Shown: positions 46,650-56,692 of the stretch, piece after piece
Layout of the letters: every line of letters starts with the position of its first letter
Numbering within the stretch: the first letter of the stretch is position 1
Source of the DNA: Vibrio tritonius
GTDB taxonomy: Bacteria > Pseudomonadota > Gammaproteobacteria > Enterobacterales > Vibrionaceae
NCBI RefSeq assembly: GCF_001547935.1
Contig: NZ_AP014635.1
Location: 682,001 to 746,000 of the forward strand
DNA length: 64,000 bases
Reading direction: 5' to 3'
Made by a program: the position numbers and the translations under genes
Notes under the pieces: model-generated
Databases searched by the model: none
Told to the model about the DNA's origin: nothing
What the model saw: the letters and a program-made list of their open reading frames with translations, nothing else

Positions 46650-47618
46650 ATGCCTGGTGAATTTGATTTTATACAGAGATACCTGTCAGATAGACAGGTG
46701 AATCGTAAAGACGTTCATCTGTCGCTTGGTGACGATTGTGCCATCGTAAAAGCGCCAGAGAATGTGCGTATCGCTCTCAGTACCGATACTCTCGTCGCGG
46801 GCACCCATTTTCTTGCTAGCGCTAACCCAGCATGGGTGGCCCACAAAGCATTGGCTTCTAACTTAAGTGATCTTGCTGCGATGGGGGCCACTCCTGCATG
46901 GGTATCACTTGCCTTAACTTTGCCGGAAATGGATGAAGTGTGGCTTGCGCCATTTTGTGATACCTTTTTTGAGCTCGCTAATTACTATCATCTGCAATTG
47001 ATCGGTGGTGATACAACGCGTGGCCCGCTTAGTATGACTTTAACAGTACAAGGTTTTATTCCTGAATCCACAGCCTTGATGCGTAGCGGCGCTAAAGTGG
47101 GTGACTGGATTTTTGTGACCGGAGAGCTTGGGGATAGCAAGGCGGGGCTGGATGTCATTTTAGATAGTGCACTGCGTACGAAACCTTTTGCTTTGGAATT
47201 GGAAAAACGTCACTATATTTCCACACCACGTATTGTGGTTGGTCAAGCTCTGTTACCACATGCTTCTGCTGCAGTGGATATTTCCGATGGTTTGATTGCC
47301 GACCTGCGTCATATCCTAAACTGTTCGGGCGTTGGTGCGAGCATTGATGTTAGCCAGCTCCCTTATTCCTCTGAGTTACTTGCCTATTGTGGGGATGAGA
47401 CATTGGCGACTCAATATGCACTGACCAGTGGTGAAGAGTATGAACTTTGCTTTACGGTGCCAGCAGAGCAGCGTAGCACTGTAGAGAATGCACTCGCTCA
47501 CACTGGGACCAAAGTGACCTGTATTGGTCAAATTCGTCCTCAAGGTGTGTTTGAATTGCACAATAAAGGCCAAGCCGTTGATTGGCAAATCAACGGATAC
47601 GATCATTTTAAGGCGTAG
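46650..47618 (+). CDS. thiL: Thiamine-monophosphate kinase
   Basis: ThiL phosphorylates thiamine phosphate to thiamine diphosphate. The 322-residue AIR-synthase-fold protein contains SLGDDCAIVKAPEN, the Mg-ATP region STDTLVAGTHF, IGGDTTRGPLSMTL and AVDISDGLIADLRH. It starts after the nusB terminator, so it should have its own promoter between 46533 and 46649; pgpA follows at once. Confidence 0.95.
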   Translation: MPGEFDFIQRYLSDRQVNRKDVHLSLGDDCAIVKAPENVRIALSTDTLVAGTHFLASANPAWVAHKALASNLSDLAAMGATPAWVSLALTLPEMDEVWLAPFCDTFFELANYYHLQLIGGDTTRGPLSMTLTVQGFIPESTALMRSGAKVGDWIFVTGELGDSKAGLDVILDSALRTKPFALELEKRHYISTPRIVVGQALLPHASAAVDISDGLIADLRHILNCSGVGASIDVSQLPYSSELLAYCGDETLATQYALTSGEEYELCFTVPAEQRSTVENALAHTGTKVTCIGQIRPQGVFELHNKGQAVDWQINGYDHFKA

Positions 47619-47619
47619 T

Positions 47620-48123
47620 ATGACCTCTCCTAAACAACGACTCTCTCTCGCTAATCCTTGGCATCTTTTGGCGACTGGCTTTGGTAGTGGACTTTCACCT
47701 GTCGTGCCGGGCACGATGGGAACATTAGCTTCAGTGCCATTTTTTCTTTTGCTTGGTCAATTGCCTGTCATCCTCTACGTTGTAGTGGTCGTAATTGCCT
47801 CTATTGTGGGGATTAAAATTTGTCAGATCACTTCTGATGACATGGGAGTACATGATCACGGCTCGATAGTATGGGACGAATTCGCTGGTTTTTGGATCAC
47901 CATGTTGATTGTCCCTTTGCTTGGGATTTCAGTGCTTGATTGGCGCTGGGTACTGACCGGTTTTGTCCTATTTCGCTTTTTTGACATGCTTAAACCTTGG
48001 CCAATCAGTTGGCTGGATAAACGCGTGCATGGCGGGTTAGGTATTATGATTGATGATTTAGTGGCAGGTGTGATTGCTGGCTTGTGTCTATTTGGTATTG
48101 GCCATTGGGCTAACTGGATCTAG
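47620..48123 (+). CDS. pgpA: Phosphatidylglycerophosphatase A
   Basis: PgpA removes the phosphate from phosphatidylglycerol phosphate at the inner membrane. The 167-residue protein has three or four membrane segments and the conserved acidic/phosphatase segments GFGSGLSPVVPGTMGTLAS and HDHGSIVWDEFAGFW. ATG 47620 lies one base after the thiL stop with AAGG upstream; the thiL-pgpA pair is usual in gammaproteobacteria. Confidence 0.94.
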   Translation: MTSPKQRLSLANPWHLLATGFGSGLSPVVPGTMGTLASVPFFLLLGQLPVILYVVVVVIASIVGIKICQITSDDMGVHDHGSIVWDEFAGFWITMLIVPLLGISVLDWRWVLTGFVLFRFFDMLKPWPISWLDKRVHGGLGIMIDDLVAGVIAGLCLFGIGHWANWI

Positions 48124-48153
48124 TCATCATCTGTGATATTTTTCTGTAAAACA

Positions 48154-48180
48154 AAAACGCCTGCATCAAGCAGGCGTTTT
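48154..48180. terminator. Bidirectional terminator pgpA / yaeH
   Basis: Perfect 10-bp stem AAAACGCCTG / CAGGCGTTTT with a 7-base loop between convergent genes. Confidence 0.92.
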
Positions 48181-48210
48181 GCTATCTCACTAAAAACGGT
48201 TAAGTAAGAA

Positions 48211-48594
48211 CTATTTTAGCTTTGCGAGGTCCGATTCTATCTCAGCAATTTTACTCGCGACGACTTTTTCCAGATGACGTAAGTCGGTAAGGATCTTCTC
48301 TTTCACATCGACTTCGGGTTTGACTTCTGGTTTAGTGATCTTATTCAGCTCATCAATTATCAAAGTGAGGTTACGGCTAATTTCCGTAATTTCTTTGTAT
48401 TGATGAGTGCCACCATCAACTAACACATTTTTAATTTGGCGAGGAAACTTAAACTTAACGCTTTTCGCAAACAGTTCGCCTTTCTGTTTTTTGAAGTAAA
48501 TTTTCAGCACGTCCTTATGTGCTTCCTGACGAAGTGAATAACGCTCAATCAGTGTAGGATCCTGAATACCTAAACCATTTAGGTGTGGAAACAT
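48211..48594 (-). CDS. yaeH: UPF0325 (DUF3461) family protein YaeH
   Basis: A 127-residue protein closely matching E. coli YaeH (128 aa) in outline: [33 protein letters not shown] and the coiled C-terminal [20 protein letters not shown]. Function unknown. It lies downstream of glnD on the same strand, as in E. coli where the order map-glnD-dapD-yaeH is seen. Confidence 0.9.
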   Translation of the reverse strand: MFPHLNGLGIQDPTLIERYSLRQEAHKDVLKIYFKKQKGELFAKSVKFKFPRQIKNVLVDGGTHQYKEITEISRNLTLIIDELNKITKPEVKPEVDVKEKILTDLRHLEKVVASKIAEIESDLAKLK

Positions 48595-48720
48595 AAGAAA
48601 CCTCTATTTATATCAAAGAGAAAACGATCCAATCCAATGTAGCAGCCAGACTTCGTGGTAGATAGAGCCAGATGCAGAAAAAACCATCACTTTGTGGACA
48701 AGATCGCTTTAACTCATAAG

Positions 48721-51345
48721 TTAGTTGGGAGCAAGCTCAGATATATTGTCAATCAATGATTGACGTAGCTGCTCTTCTTCCTCTTGATTTAATCGGCCAC
48801 CATTGGTACTCGTGAGAATAAATAAGTCCTCAGCTCGTTCCCCAATCGTAGTGATTTTTGCTCCGTGCAAATCTAAGTTTAGATCAGCAAATGTTGCACC
48901 GATGGTGGCAAGTAGTCCAGGTGTGTCCAAGGCCACTAATTCTATCAAAGTGCGTTTGCGGCTGCGGGTGGGCAAAAAGTCCACTTGGGTGGCGACTTTA
49001 AAGTGTTTCAAGTTTCTAGGAATGCGGCGAGTTTTGCCTTTATGTGAGTCGGTATGTTGCAACACTTTCTCTAATTGACCAATTAAGGCAGGGTGAGATT
49101 GCTCGTCAATCGCTGCGCCATTCTGGTCTAGTACCATAAAGGTATCCAATACATAGCCATCTTTGCTGGTCATAATCTGCGCGTCGTGGACGTTCAAATT
49201 ACGACGGTCTAATTCGGCCACTACACTGGCAAATAGGGCGGGTTGGTCTTTGGTGTAGACAAAGATCTCAGTACCACCCCGGGTCGGTTTTTTACTGATA
49301 AGTACTAATGTCTGTGTAGGGTCTTCCAAGCGTAATAGCTGACCGCAATGCCAAGCGATTTGTTTATGGGTATGGCGTAAAAAATAATCAGCCTTAAACC
49401 GTAACCATAGCATGTCGATTTGCTGTGGTGAGAAGCCTTCTTTACGCAGTAATGCCGATGCCATTTGCTGATTATGGCGAATACGTTCGCGCACATCGAC
49501 GGGGTTTTCTAAACCGCGCCGCAATGCTCTTTGGGTGGAATAATAGAGTTCTGCAAGTAAGGTACGTTTCCAACTGTTCCACAGCTCAGGGTTAGTCGCG
49601 CAAATATCGGCCACCGTTAAACAGACTAATGCATCGAGATATTCTTCATCTCGAACTGTTTTGGCAAACGTAATGATCACCTCTGGGTCATAAATGTCAC
49701 GACGCTGGGCCGTCACTGACATCAATAAGTGATTTTGCACTAGCCAAGAGACTAATCGCGCTTCTGGCTTAGATAATCCATGTTCTAAACAAAAATCATA
49801 AGCTTCAACAGCGCCTATTTCTGAGTGGTCTCCACCGCGACCTTTGCCAATGTCGTGGAAAATTGCCGCTAAAGTCAGTAGCTCTTTTTTCTGGGTGCGG
49901 GGATAAATTTCGCAGCAGATGGGGTGTTTTTCATAGTTGTTTGGATCGTTAAACTTATTGATGTGTTTCAGTAGCCGTACACTATGTTCATCCACAGTAT
50001 AAACATGAAAAAGGTCGAACTGCATTTGGCCTACAATATGACTCCATTGTGGCAAATAGGTCGCGAGCACACCGAGTTCATGCATTTGTGGAAAGGCATT
50101 TTGTAAGGCATTCGGATGTCGCACCAGCTCCATGAATTTTTCACGAGCTTCAGGAATCGAATGCAGGAATAAGTTCAAGCGGCGTCTGGCGGTGCGTAAT
50201 TGGCGCATCGTTGTTGGTGCAACCCCTTCAATCGATGAGTCATTCGCCATATGTAGGAACATATCCAAAATGGTTTCTGGCCGAGCTTGAAATAGTGCTG
50301 GTTTACGCGCTTCGATGAGGTTACCACGTTGTTGAAAATCTTCGTCAATCACTTGTGGTTCATCTTCTTCGCCATTATTGAGGATGGCTTGGTTAAACAA
50401 CATGAGTAACATGCGATTGAGTTCTACTACGCGGCGTAGTGTTCGATAAAACTCTTTCATCATCATCTCGACCGGACGGTTTGCTTCGCCGGTAAAACCC
50501 AAATGTTCGGCAACTTGTGCTTGGTGAGCAAAGGTCAGGCGGTTGTCGTAACGTTTGAGTTCAAGGTGCAAAGCAAAGCGTACGCGCCAGAGAAAGTCTT
50601 GGCACTCAAGCAGTTCTCGATACTCGGCATCAGTTAAAAAACCGAAGCGACTCATCTCATACAGTGAAGTAGCACCAAAGTGGCGGCGAGCAACCCAACC
50701 TAACGTATGGATATCACGCAACCCTCCCGGTGTATTTTTTATATCGGGCTCAAGGTTGTAAGTGGTGTCATGATAACGACCATGACGCTCTTTTTGTTCT
50801 TGAATCTTAGCTCGGTAAAAGGTCTCACTTGGCCAAAACGATTCCGATAAAATCACCATTTTTAGATGGTGAAAGGTATCTGCGCAACCACACAGTAATC
50901 GAGCTTCTTGTAAGTTGGTTGCCACGGTGAGATCTTCGCTACCGATCTCGGCGCATTGAGTAACAGTGCGCACTGCATGACCTACTTCAAGACGTAAATC
51001 CCACAAAAAAGTGATGAATTCACTGATCTTCAGTGCTAATTCTTCTGGTAGTGCGTGTTGCGATACCACCAAAATGTCGATATCTGAGAGCGGGTGTAAT
51101 TCACCACGTCCGTAGCCACCAACAGCAACTAGGGCTATCTCTTCGATACGATCAAAGTGGTAGAAACTCCATAGACGCTGTAGTAGCTCATCCATGTAGT
51201 AAGAGCGACCATGGACCAAATCGGCAATCGGCTCACGCAGGAGAAATTGCTCTTTTTGATAAGCTGCAAAATGATCGAGTTGTTTTTTGATTTCAGGAAG
51301 AATTAATTGTTCGTCCTGAAAAGTTTTGGGAGATTGAAAAGGCAT
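48721..51345 (-). CDS. glnD: Bifunctional uridylyltransferase / uridylyl-removing enzyme
   Basis: GlnD is the glutamine sensor that uridylylates or de-uridylylates PII proteins. The 874 residues hold, in order, a nucleotidyltransferase domain (GGYGRGELHPLSDIDILV near 80-97), a GlnE-like helical region, an HD hydrolase domain (AAIFHDIGKGRGGDHSEIG near 495) and two C-terminal ACT domains (from about 690 and 800; FASVVAELDRRNLNVHDAQI and LLATIGATFADLNLDLHGAK). Length is close to the E. coli 890. map lies upstream in the same direction. Confidence 0.96.
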   Translation of the reverse strand: MPFQSPKTFQDEQLILPEIKKQLDHFAAYQKEQFLLREPIADLVHGRSYYMDELLQRLWSFYHFDRIEEIALVAVGGYGRGELHPLSDIDILVVSQHALPEELALKISEFITFLWDLRLEVGHAVRTVTQCAEIGSEDLTVATNLQEARLLCGCADTFHHLKMVILSESFWPSETFYRAKIQEQKERHGRYHDTTYNLEPDIKNTPGGLRDIHTLGWVARRHFGATSLYEMSRFGFLTDAEYRELLECQDFLWRVRFALHLELKRYDNRLTFAHQAQVAEHLGFTGEANRPVEMMMKEFYRTLRRVVELNRMLLMLFNQAILNNGEEDEPQVIDEDFQQRGNLIEARKPALFQARPETILDMFLHMANDSSIEGVAPTTMRQLRTARRRLNLFLHSIPEAREKFMELVRHPNALQNAFPQMHELGVLATYLPQWSHIVGQMQFDLFHVYTVDEHSVRLLKHINKFNDPNNYEKHPICCEIYPRTQKKELLTLAAIFHDIGKGRGGDHSEIGAVEAYDFCLEHGLSKPEARLVSWLVQNHLLMSVTAQRRDIYDPEVIITFAKTVRDEEYLDALVCLTVADICATNPELWNSWKRTLLAELYYSTQRALRRGLENPVDVRERIRHNQQMASALLRKEGFSPQQIDMLWLRFKADYFLRHTHKQIAWHCGQLLRLEDPTQTLVLISKKPTRGGTEIFVYTKDQPALFASVVAELDRRNLNVHDAQIMTSKDGYVLDTFMVLDQNGAAIDEQSHPALIGQLEKVLQHTDSHKGKTRRIPRNLKHFKVATQVDFLPTRSRKRTLIELVALDTPGLLATIGATFADLNLDLHGAKITTIGERAEDLFILTSTNGGRLNQEEEEQLRQSLIDNISELAPN

Positions 51346-51411
51346 AACTGCATTCCATGCGAGTAGATTCCAACTGAATCAGACTGTAGCAGATTGGCTC
51401 AGATAAAAAAA

Positions 51412-51432
51412 TATCCCAGCAAGGCTGGGATA
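51412..51432 (-). terminator. Terminator of map
   Basis: Perfect 9-bp stem TATCCCAGC / GCTGGGATA, 3-base loop, followed on the minus strand by a T run; 22 bases beyond the map stop and before glnD. Confidence 0.92.
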
Positions 51433-51453
51433 CATATTGAAGCTGAAAAGTGC

Positions 51454-52296
51454 TTATGCGTTGTTGAAGTGACGAGGAATGGTTTCGTCTTTACGCAATG
51501 TTAGGATTTCACAACCCTCTTTGGTTACCAGTAGGGTATGTTCCCACTGGGCTGAGTTTTTACCGTCAGCAGTGTAAACCGTCCAATCGTCTTCTTCGTC
51601 AAGGCGACAACCGAACTTACCAGCGTTAATCATAGGTTCGATGGTGAAGATCATACCTTCGCGAAGGATAGTTCGGTCATTATTACGGTAGTGAACTACT
51701 TGTGGCTCTTCGTGGAAGCCAGCACCCACACCGTGACCACAATAATCACGAACGATAGAGAATTTCATCGTTGGATTATTTTTGTTATTGGCTTTGACAT
51801 GTTTTTCAATCGCAGTACCGATTTCACCAAGCTGAGCTCCTGGTTTTACTTTTTTCAGTGCGATATACAAACATTCTTGAGCAACAAAACATAAACGTTT
51901 GTCAGCAGGGGAAACGTCGCCGACCAAGAACATTTTTGATGTATCACCGTGGTAACCATCTTTGATTACGGTGATATCGATGTTCATGATGTCGCCATCT
52001 TTAAGTACCGCAGGGCGGACATAAGGACCGTATTCGCCATCTTGTGTTGCTGGAATACCATGACAAACAATATGATTAATTGAAGTACAGATAGATTTAG
52101 GGAAACCGTGGTAGTTCAGTGGTGCAGGAATCGCGTCCTGAACTTCTGTGATGTATTTGTGGCAGATTTGATCTAATTCCTCAGTGGTAACACCTGGTTT
52201 TACATGAGGTTCGATCATTTCTAGCACTTCAGCGGCCAAACGACCAGCGACGCGCATCTTTTCAATTTCTTCAGCGTTCTTAATAATTACAGACAT
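51454..52296 (-). CDS. map: Methionine aminopeptidase type I
   Basis: Map removes the initiator methionine from nascent proteins. The 280-residue product has the five metal ligands in INIDITVIKDGYHGDTSKMF (two Asp), DYCGHGVGAGFHEEPQV (His), IFTIEPMINAG (Glu) and WEHTLLV (Glu). ATG 52296 (MSVIIKNAEEIEKMRVAGRL) fits the family; the frame is open to 52371 but the added residues are not family-like. It is divergent from rpsB, as in E. coli. Confidence 0.95.
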   Translation of the reverse strand: MSVIIKNAEEIEKMRVAGRLAAEVLEMIEPHVKPGVTTEELDQICHKYITEVQDAIPAPLNYHGFPKSICTSINHIVCHGIPATQDGEYGPYVRPAVLKDGDIMNIDITVIKDGYHGDTSKMFLVGDVSPADKRLCFVAQECLYIALKKVKPGAQLGEIGTAIEKHVKANNKNNPTMKFSIVRDYCGHGVGAGFHEEPQVVHYRNNDRTILREGMIFTIEPMINAGKFGCRLDEEDDWTVYTADGKNSAQWEHTLLVTKEGCEILTLRKDETIPRHFNNA

Positions 52297-52464
52297 CGGC
52301 TTTCTCAATTTGTATTCGAGCACGGGTATGTGCGATGGGCAATATTGTAACAGCCGAGCGATGAAGCGCAATAATCTGTTTAATACGAATAAGAATACAT
52401 CGCAATAACGATAGGGTGAACAATCGCCGATATCATTTTTTTCTAGCCATAACAGGGCAAAATA

Positions 52465-52480
52465 TGGTATAAAGCGCGCC
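52465..52480 (+). promoter_or_regulatory. rpsB promoter with extended -10 and GC-rich discriminator
   Basis: TGGTATAAA (TG extension plus TATAAA at 52468-52473) followed by GCGCGCC. A GC-rich discriminator next to the -10 is characteristic of stringently controlled ribosomal promoters. Start expected near 52480. Confidence 0.65.
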
Positions 52481-52636
52481 GAACTCTAGGTCTGTTTTCT
52501 TCATTTATGGCGAAGCAGATTTGGTGTTTAAACTTAACTTTTAATTTCACACACATTCCGTCACGTGTTCCGGGGTGCCCATTAAGGGTCGGATGCATGG
52601 GGAATGTGGAGGCCTAACCCCATAGAGGATTATATA
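52480..52636 (+). promoter_or_regulatory. rpsB leader (candidate S2 autoregulatory RNA)
   Basis: A leader of about 157 bases with a stem CACATTCC (52552-52559) / GGAATGTG (52601-52608) and a competing complement ATGGGG (52597-52602) / CCCCAT (52618-52623) that abuts the ribosome binding site AGAGGA (52624-52629). The layout fits the S2-binding rpsB leader known in gammaproteobacteria, where S2 represses its own translation. Confidence 0.65.
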
Positions 52637-53365
52637 ATGGCAACTGTATCAATGCGCGATATGCTTAAAGCTGGTGTTCACTTCGGTCACCAAACTCGTT
52701 ACTGGAACCCAAAAATGAAGCCATTCATCTTTGGCGCTCGTAACAAAGTTCATATCATCAACCTAGAAAAAACTGTACCAATGTTCAATGAAGCTCTAGC
52801 TGAGCTAAACAAAATTGGCGAGAAAAAAGGTAAAGTTCTTTTCGTTGGTACTAAACGCGCTGCATCTGAAGCTGTTAAAGAAGCTGCTATCGCTAGCAAC
52901 CAATTCTACGTTAACAACCGCTGGTTGGGCGGTATGCTGACTAACTGGAAAACTGTTCGTCAATCAATCAAACGTCTGAAAGATCTAGAAAACCAATCTA
53001 CTGACGGTACTTTTGACAAACTGACTAAGAAAGAAGCTCTAATGCGTACTCGCGAAATGGAGAAGCTAGAGAAATCTCTTGGTGGTATTAAAGACATGGG
53101 CGGTCTTCCAGATGCTCTATTCGTAATCGACGCTGATCACGAGCACATCGCTGTTAAAGAAGCAAACAACCTAGGTATTCCAGTATTCGCAGTTGTTGAT
53201 ACTAACTCTAACCCAGACGGTATCGACTACATCATTCCAGGTAACGACGACGCAATCCGCGCTGTTCAACTTTACCTGAACGCTGCTGCTGAATCTGTAA
53301 ACGAAGGTCGCAACAAAGATGTTGCTGCAATCGCTGAAAAAGACGGTTTCGTAGAAGCTGAATAA
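52637..53365 (+). CDS. rpsB: 30S ribosomal protein S2
   Basis: Ribosomal protein S2, 242 residues (E. coli 241), with the family start [20 protein letters not shown] and the [14 protein letters not shown] and [19 protein letters not shown] segments. The ATG at 52637 is 7 bases after AGAGGA; the upstream in-frame start at 52604 lies in the structured leader. Codons are those of a highly expressed gene (GTT, GCT, AAC, CGT). tsf follows across a terminator/attenuator. Confidence 0.98.
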   Translation: MATVSMRDMLKAGVHFGHQTRYWNPKMKPFIFGARNKVHIINLEKTVPMFNEALAELNKIGEKKGKVLFVGTKRAASEAVKEAAIASNQFYVNNRWLGGMLTNWKTVRQSIKRLKDLENQSTDGTFDKLTKKEALMRTREMEKLEKSLGGIKDMGGLPDALFVIDADHEHIAVKEANNLGIPVFAVVDTNSNPDGIDYIIPGNDDAIRAVQLYLNAAAESVNEGRNKDVAAIAEKDGFVEAE

Positions 53366-53436
53366 TAGCGGCTCTAAGTCACACTTAGTTGGCAGTGTCA
53401 TTAAGTTGTCATTGTAAGCTAGGTTATAGTTAGCAT

Positions 53437-53468
53437 TGGGGGCCGAAGATATAGGCCCCCAATTTTTA
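53437..53468 (+). terminator. Terminator/attenuator between rpsB and tsf
   Basis: Perfect 9-bp stem TTGGGGGCC / GGCCCCCAA with a 9-base loop and five T. It probably reduces, rather than abolishes, read-through into tsf. Confidence 0.9.
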
Positions 53469-53499
53469 CCAACTCCAGAATTAAACTGAGGAATAGAGA

Positions 53500-54342
53500 A
53501 TGGCTGTTACTGCTGCTCTAGTAAAAGAACTGCGCGAACGTACTGGCGCAGGTATGATGGAATGTAAGAAAGCACTTGTTGAAACTGACGGTGACATCGA
53601 GCTAGCGATCGAAAACATGCGTAAAAGCGGCGCTGCTAAAGCGGCTAAAAAAGCGGGTAACGTTGCTGCTGAAGGCACTATCATCATCAAAGAAGGCAAC
53701 GGTTTTGCTGCACTAGTTGAAATCAACTGCCAAACTGACTTCGTTGCTAAAGACACTGGTTTTAAAGCATTCGCTGAAGAAGTAGCAACTGTTGCTGCTG
53801 AAGCTAAAGTTTCTGTTGAAGAACTTCAAGCTAAATTCGAAGAAACTCGCGTTGCTCTTATTGCTAAAATCGGCGAAAACATCAACATCCGTCGCGTTGC
53901 ATACCTAGATGGTGCACACGTTGCTTCTTACCGTCACGGCGAGAAAATCGGTGTTGTTGTTGCTGGTGAAGGCGACGCAGAAACTCTTAAACACGTTGCA
54001 ATGCACGTTGCTGCATCACGTCCAGAATACCTAGATCCTTCTGACGTTCCTGCTGACGTAGTTGAAAAAGAGAAACAAGTTCAAGTTGAAATCGCTATGA
54101 ACGAAGGCAAACCAGCTGAAATCGCAGAGAAAATGGTTGTTGGCCGTATGAAGAAATTCACTGGCGAAATCTCTCTAACTGGTCAAGCTTTCATCATGGA
54201 ACCTAAGAAAACTGTTGGCGACGTGCTTAAAGAAGCTGGCGTTACAGTATCTGGTTTCATTCGCCTAGAAGTAGGTGAAGGTATCGAGAAGAAAGAAGAA
54301 ATGAGCTTTGCAGAAGAAGTAGCTGCAGCTCAAAAAGGTTAA
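53500..54342 (+). CDS. tsf: Elongation factor Ts
   Basis: EF-Ts exchanges GDP for GTP on EF-Tu. The 280-residue protein has the N-terminal UBA-like segment [20 protein letters not shown], the core [14 protein letters not shown] and the coiled-coil region characteristic of the family. Strong codon bias as in rpsB. E. coli Tsf is 283 residues. A terminator follows before pyrH. Confidence 0.98.
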   Translation: MAVTAALVKELRERTGAGMMECKKALVETDGDIELAIENMRKSGAAKAAKKAGNVAAEGTIIIKEGNGFAALVEINCQTDFVAKDTGFKAFAEEVATVAAEAKVSVEELQAKFEETRVALIAKIGENINIRRVAYLDGAHVASYRHGEKIGVVVAGEGDAETLKHVAMHVAASRPEYLDPSDVPADVVEKEKQVQVEIAMNEGKPAEIAEKMVVGRMKKFTGEISLTGQAFIMEPKKTVGDVLKEAGVTVSGFIRLEVGEGIEKKEEMSFAEEVAAAQKG

Positions 54343-54364
54343 TCTTTTACGATATTGCCTAATT

Positions 54365-54394
54365 AAAGACCGTAGCTTAGGCTGCGGTCTTTTT
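54365..54394 (+). terminator. Terminator after tsf
   Basis: 12-bp stem AAAGACCGTAGC / GCTGCGGTCTTT (one T-G pair), 4-base loop, T run; 22 bases after the tsf stop. Confidence 0.92.
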
Positions 54395-54500
54395 ACGACT
54401 ACCGTTCCATTAGCTGTGACGAATTGGTTCTAAACGTAGGCTTTCCCATTTAGAATCTATCCTTGACTGTTAATTAATCACTCTTTTAAAGGTAAGATCC

Positions 54501-55226
54501 ATGACAACGAACCCTAAACCAGCATATCAACGGATTTTGTTAAAACTTAGCGGTGAAGCTCTACAAGGTGAAGAAGGTTTTGGTATTGACCCAGCCGTTC
54601 TTGACCGTATGGCTCAAGAGATTAAAGAACTGGTAGAACTAGGGGTTCAAGTTGGTGTTGTCATCGGGGGCGGAAACTTGTTCCGTGGAGCCGGCCTAGC
54701 TCAAGCGGGTATGAACCGTGTTGTTGGTGACCATATGGGGATGCTGGCAACAGTAATGAACGGTCTGGCTATGCGTGATGCACTACATCGTGCCTATGTT
54801 AACGCTCGCGTTATGTCTGCTATTCCTCTTAACGGCGTATGTGATGACTACAACTGGGCTGAAGCTATCAGCCAACTACGTGATGGTCGCGTAGTGATTT
54901 TCTCTGCAGGTACAGGCAATCCTTTCTTCACCACCGATTCTGCTGCGTGTTTACGTGGTATTGAAATCGAAGCGGATGTTGTATTGAAAGCAACAAAAGT
55001 TGATGGAGTTTACAGTGCTGATCCTGTAGCTAACCCAGAAGCACAACTGTATGATAAGCTTGCTTACAATGATGTGCTTGATAAAGAGCTGAAAGTGATG
55101 GATTTGGCAGCATTTACGCTGGCTCGCGATCACTCTATGCCAATTCGCGTTTTCAACATGAACAAACCAGGTGCATTGCGCCGTGTTGTTATGGGTGAAA
55201 CGGAAGGCACGCTGATCAGCGCTTAA
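54501..55226 (+). CDS. pyrH: Uridylate kinase
   Basis: PyrH phosphorylates UMP to UDP; the bacterial enzyme is a hexamer of the amino-acid-kinase fold. The 241 residues equal E. coli PyrH. Motifs: [58 protein letters not shown] and [11 protein letters not shown]. The start is ATG 54501. frr follows after 39 bases. Confidence 0.97.
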   Translation: MTTNPKPAYQRILLKLSGEALQGEEGFGIDPAVLDRMAQEIKELVELGVQVGVVIGGGNLFRGAGLAQAGMNRVVGDHMGMLATVMNGLAMRDALHRAYVNARVMSAIPLNGVCDDYNWAEAISQLRDGRVVIFSAGTGNPFFTTDSAACLRGIEIEADVVLKATKVDGVYSADPVANPEAQLYDKLAYNDVLDKELKVMDLAAFTLARDHSMPIRVFNMNKPGALRRVVMGETEGTLISA

Positions 55227-55265
55227 AGTATAATCACACTCGAGATAAAAAATTAAGGTGATATC

Positions 55266-55823
55266 GTGATTAATGAGATCAAAAAAGACGCTCAAGAGCG
55301 CATGGACAAAAGCGTTGAAGCGCTGAAAGCAAACCTGACTAAGGTTCGTACTGGTCGTGCACACCCAAGTCTTCTTGCGAGTATTTCTGTAGAATACTAT
55401 GGCGCACCAACGCCTCTAAACCAAGTTGCTAACGTGGTAGCAGAAGATGCTCGTACTCTAGCAATCACTGTATTTGATCGCGAACTAACTCAGAAAGTAG
55501 AAAAAGCCATCATGATGTCAGATTTAGGTTTAAACCCTATGTCTGCTGGTACGGTTATTCGTGTTCCGCTGCCACCATTAACTGAAGAGCGTCGTCGCGA
55601 TTTAGTTAAAATCGTTCGTGGTGAAGCCGAAGGTGGTCGTGTTGCTGTACGTAATATTCGCCGCGATGCTAACAGCGATCTAAAAGCGCTTTTGAAAGAT
55701 AAAGAGATCTCCGAAGATGAAGATCGTAAAGCGCAAGAAGACATCCAAAAATTGACTGATGCAGCAATTAAGAGAATCGATGAGACTCTTGCTGCAAAAG
55801 AAAAAGAGTTGATGGACGTCTAA
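55266..55823 (+). CDS. frr: Ribosome recycling factor
   Basis: RRF splits post-termination ribosomes with EF-G. The 185-residue L-shaped protein (E. coli 185) has the helix-bundle segments [18 protein letters not shown] and [18 protein letters not shown]. It starts with GTG 55266 after AAGGTGAT; no better ATG is available. A terminator separates it from uppS. Confidence 0.97.
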   Translation: MINEIKKDAQERMDKSVEALKANLTKVRTGRAHPSLLASISVEYYGAPTPLNQVANVVAEDARTLAITVFDRELTQKVEKAIMMSDLGLNPMSAGTVIRVPLPPLTEERRRDLVKIVRGEAEGGRVAVRNIRRDANSDLKALLKDKEISEDEDRKAQEDIQKLTDAAIKRIDETLAAKEKELMDV

Positions 55824-55843
55824 TAATTCTAATAATTCAATGA

Positions 55844-55878
55844 AAAAAAACGCTGTGCTTACAGCTCAGCGTTTTTTT
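55844..55878 (+). terminator. Terminator after frr
   Basis: 12-bp stem AAAAAAACGCTG / CAGCGTTTTTTT with an 11-base loop, 20 bases after the frr stop. Confidence 0.9.
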
Positions 55879-55921
55879 ATTCGTTACTATCTACGTCTTT
55901 TGGTATTAAACAAAATAAACA

Positions 55922-56674
55922 ATGCAAGATTCACAACTCTCTTCTGAGGTGCTACCTCAACACATTGCTATCATTATGGATGGTAACGGCCGTTGGGCAA
56001 AAGAACGTGGAAAACCACGGGTATTTGGCCATAAAAAAGGTGTGGATGCAGTTCGCAAAACCATCACTACAGCGGCAAAATTGGGCATCAAGGCAGTGAC
56101 TCTTTTCGCATTCAGCAGCGAGAATTGGCGACGTCCAGAAGATGAAGTAGGGTTGCTGATGGAGCTGTTTATCACAGTCTTATCATCAGAAGTCAAACGA
56201 CTTCATAAGAATAATCTACGCTTACGTATTATCGGGGATGTTTCCCGTTTTAACCCGCGTTTACAACGTAAGATTGAACAGGCCGAAGAGCTCACTCGTC
56301 ATAATACGGGAATGGTGCTTAATGTTGCGGCTAATTACGGTGGTAAGTGGGATATTACGCAAGCAGCGAAGCAATTGGCTCAACAGGTGGCAAATGGGGA
56401 ATTAACCCCTGAAGACATCGATGAGAGCAAAATGGCTCAGTATATTTCAATGTCCGATTTGCCTGACGTAGATCTACTTATTCGTACCAGCGGAGAGTGT
56501 CGGATCAGCAACTTTTTGTTGTGGCAATTGGCTTATGCTGAGATGTATTTCACGCCAGTTTATTGGCCAGAATTTGGTGAAGATAGCCTAGTTGAAGCTA
56601 TCTCTTGGTTTGTGAACCGTGAACGACGTTTTGGTTGTACAGGGGAGCAGATTAAGGCCTTAATGGAAAAATAA
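55922..56674 (+). CDS. uppS: Undecaprenyl diphosphate synthase (cis-prenyltransferase)
   Basis: UppS condenses eight isopentenyl units onto farnesyl diphosphate to give the C55 carrier lipid for wall and O-antigen synthesis. The 250-residue protein has the catalytic [17 protein letters not shown] segment (Asp near 20), [12 protein letters not shown] and the IPP-binding [19 protein letters not shown]. cdsA follows after 18 bases; ispC, which makes its precursors, is also in the cluster. Confidence 0.96.
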   Translation: MQDSQLSSEVLPQHIAIIMDGNGRWAKERGKPRVFGHKKGVDAVRKTITTAAKLGIKAVTLFAFSSENWRRPEDEVGLLMELFITVLSSEVKRLHKNNLRLRIIGDVSRFNPRLQRKIEQAEELTRHNTGMVLNVAANYGGKWDITQAAKQLAQQVANGELTPEDIDESKMAQYISMSDLPDVDLLIRTSGECRISNFLLWQLAYAEMYFTPVYWPEFGEDSLVEAISWFVNRERRFGCTGEQIKALMEK

Positions 56675-56692
56675 TAAAATAGGATCCAAAGT

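Noticed and set aside
56471..56520. Cysteine in the UppS IPP-binding motif (RTSGECR) as a possible unusual residue
   Set aside because: The flanking arginine and serine ligands are intact and E. coli also varies at this position (GEHR), so it is likely lineage variation, not loss of function.
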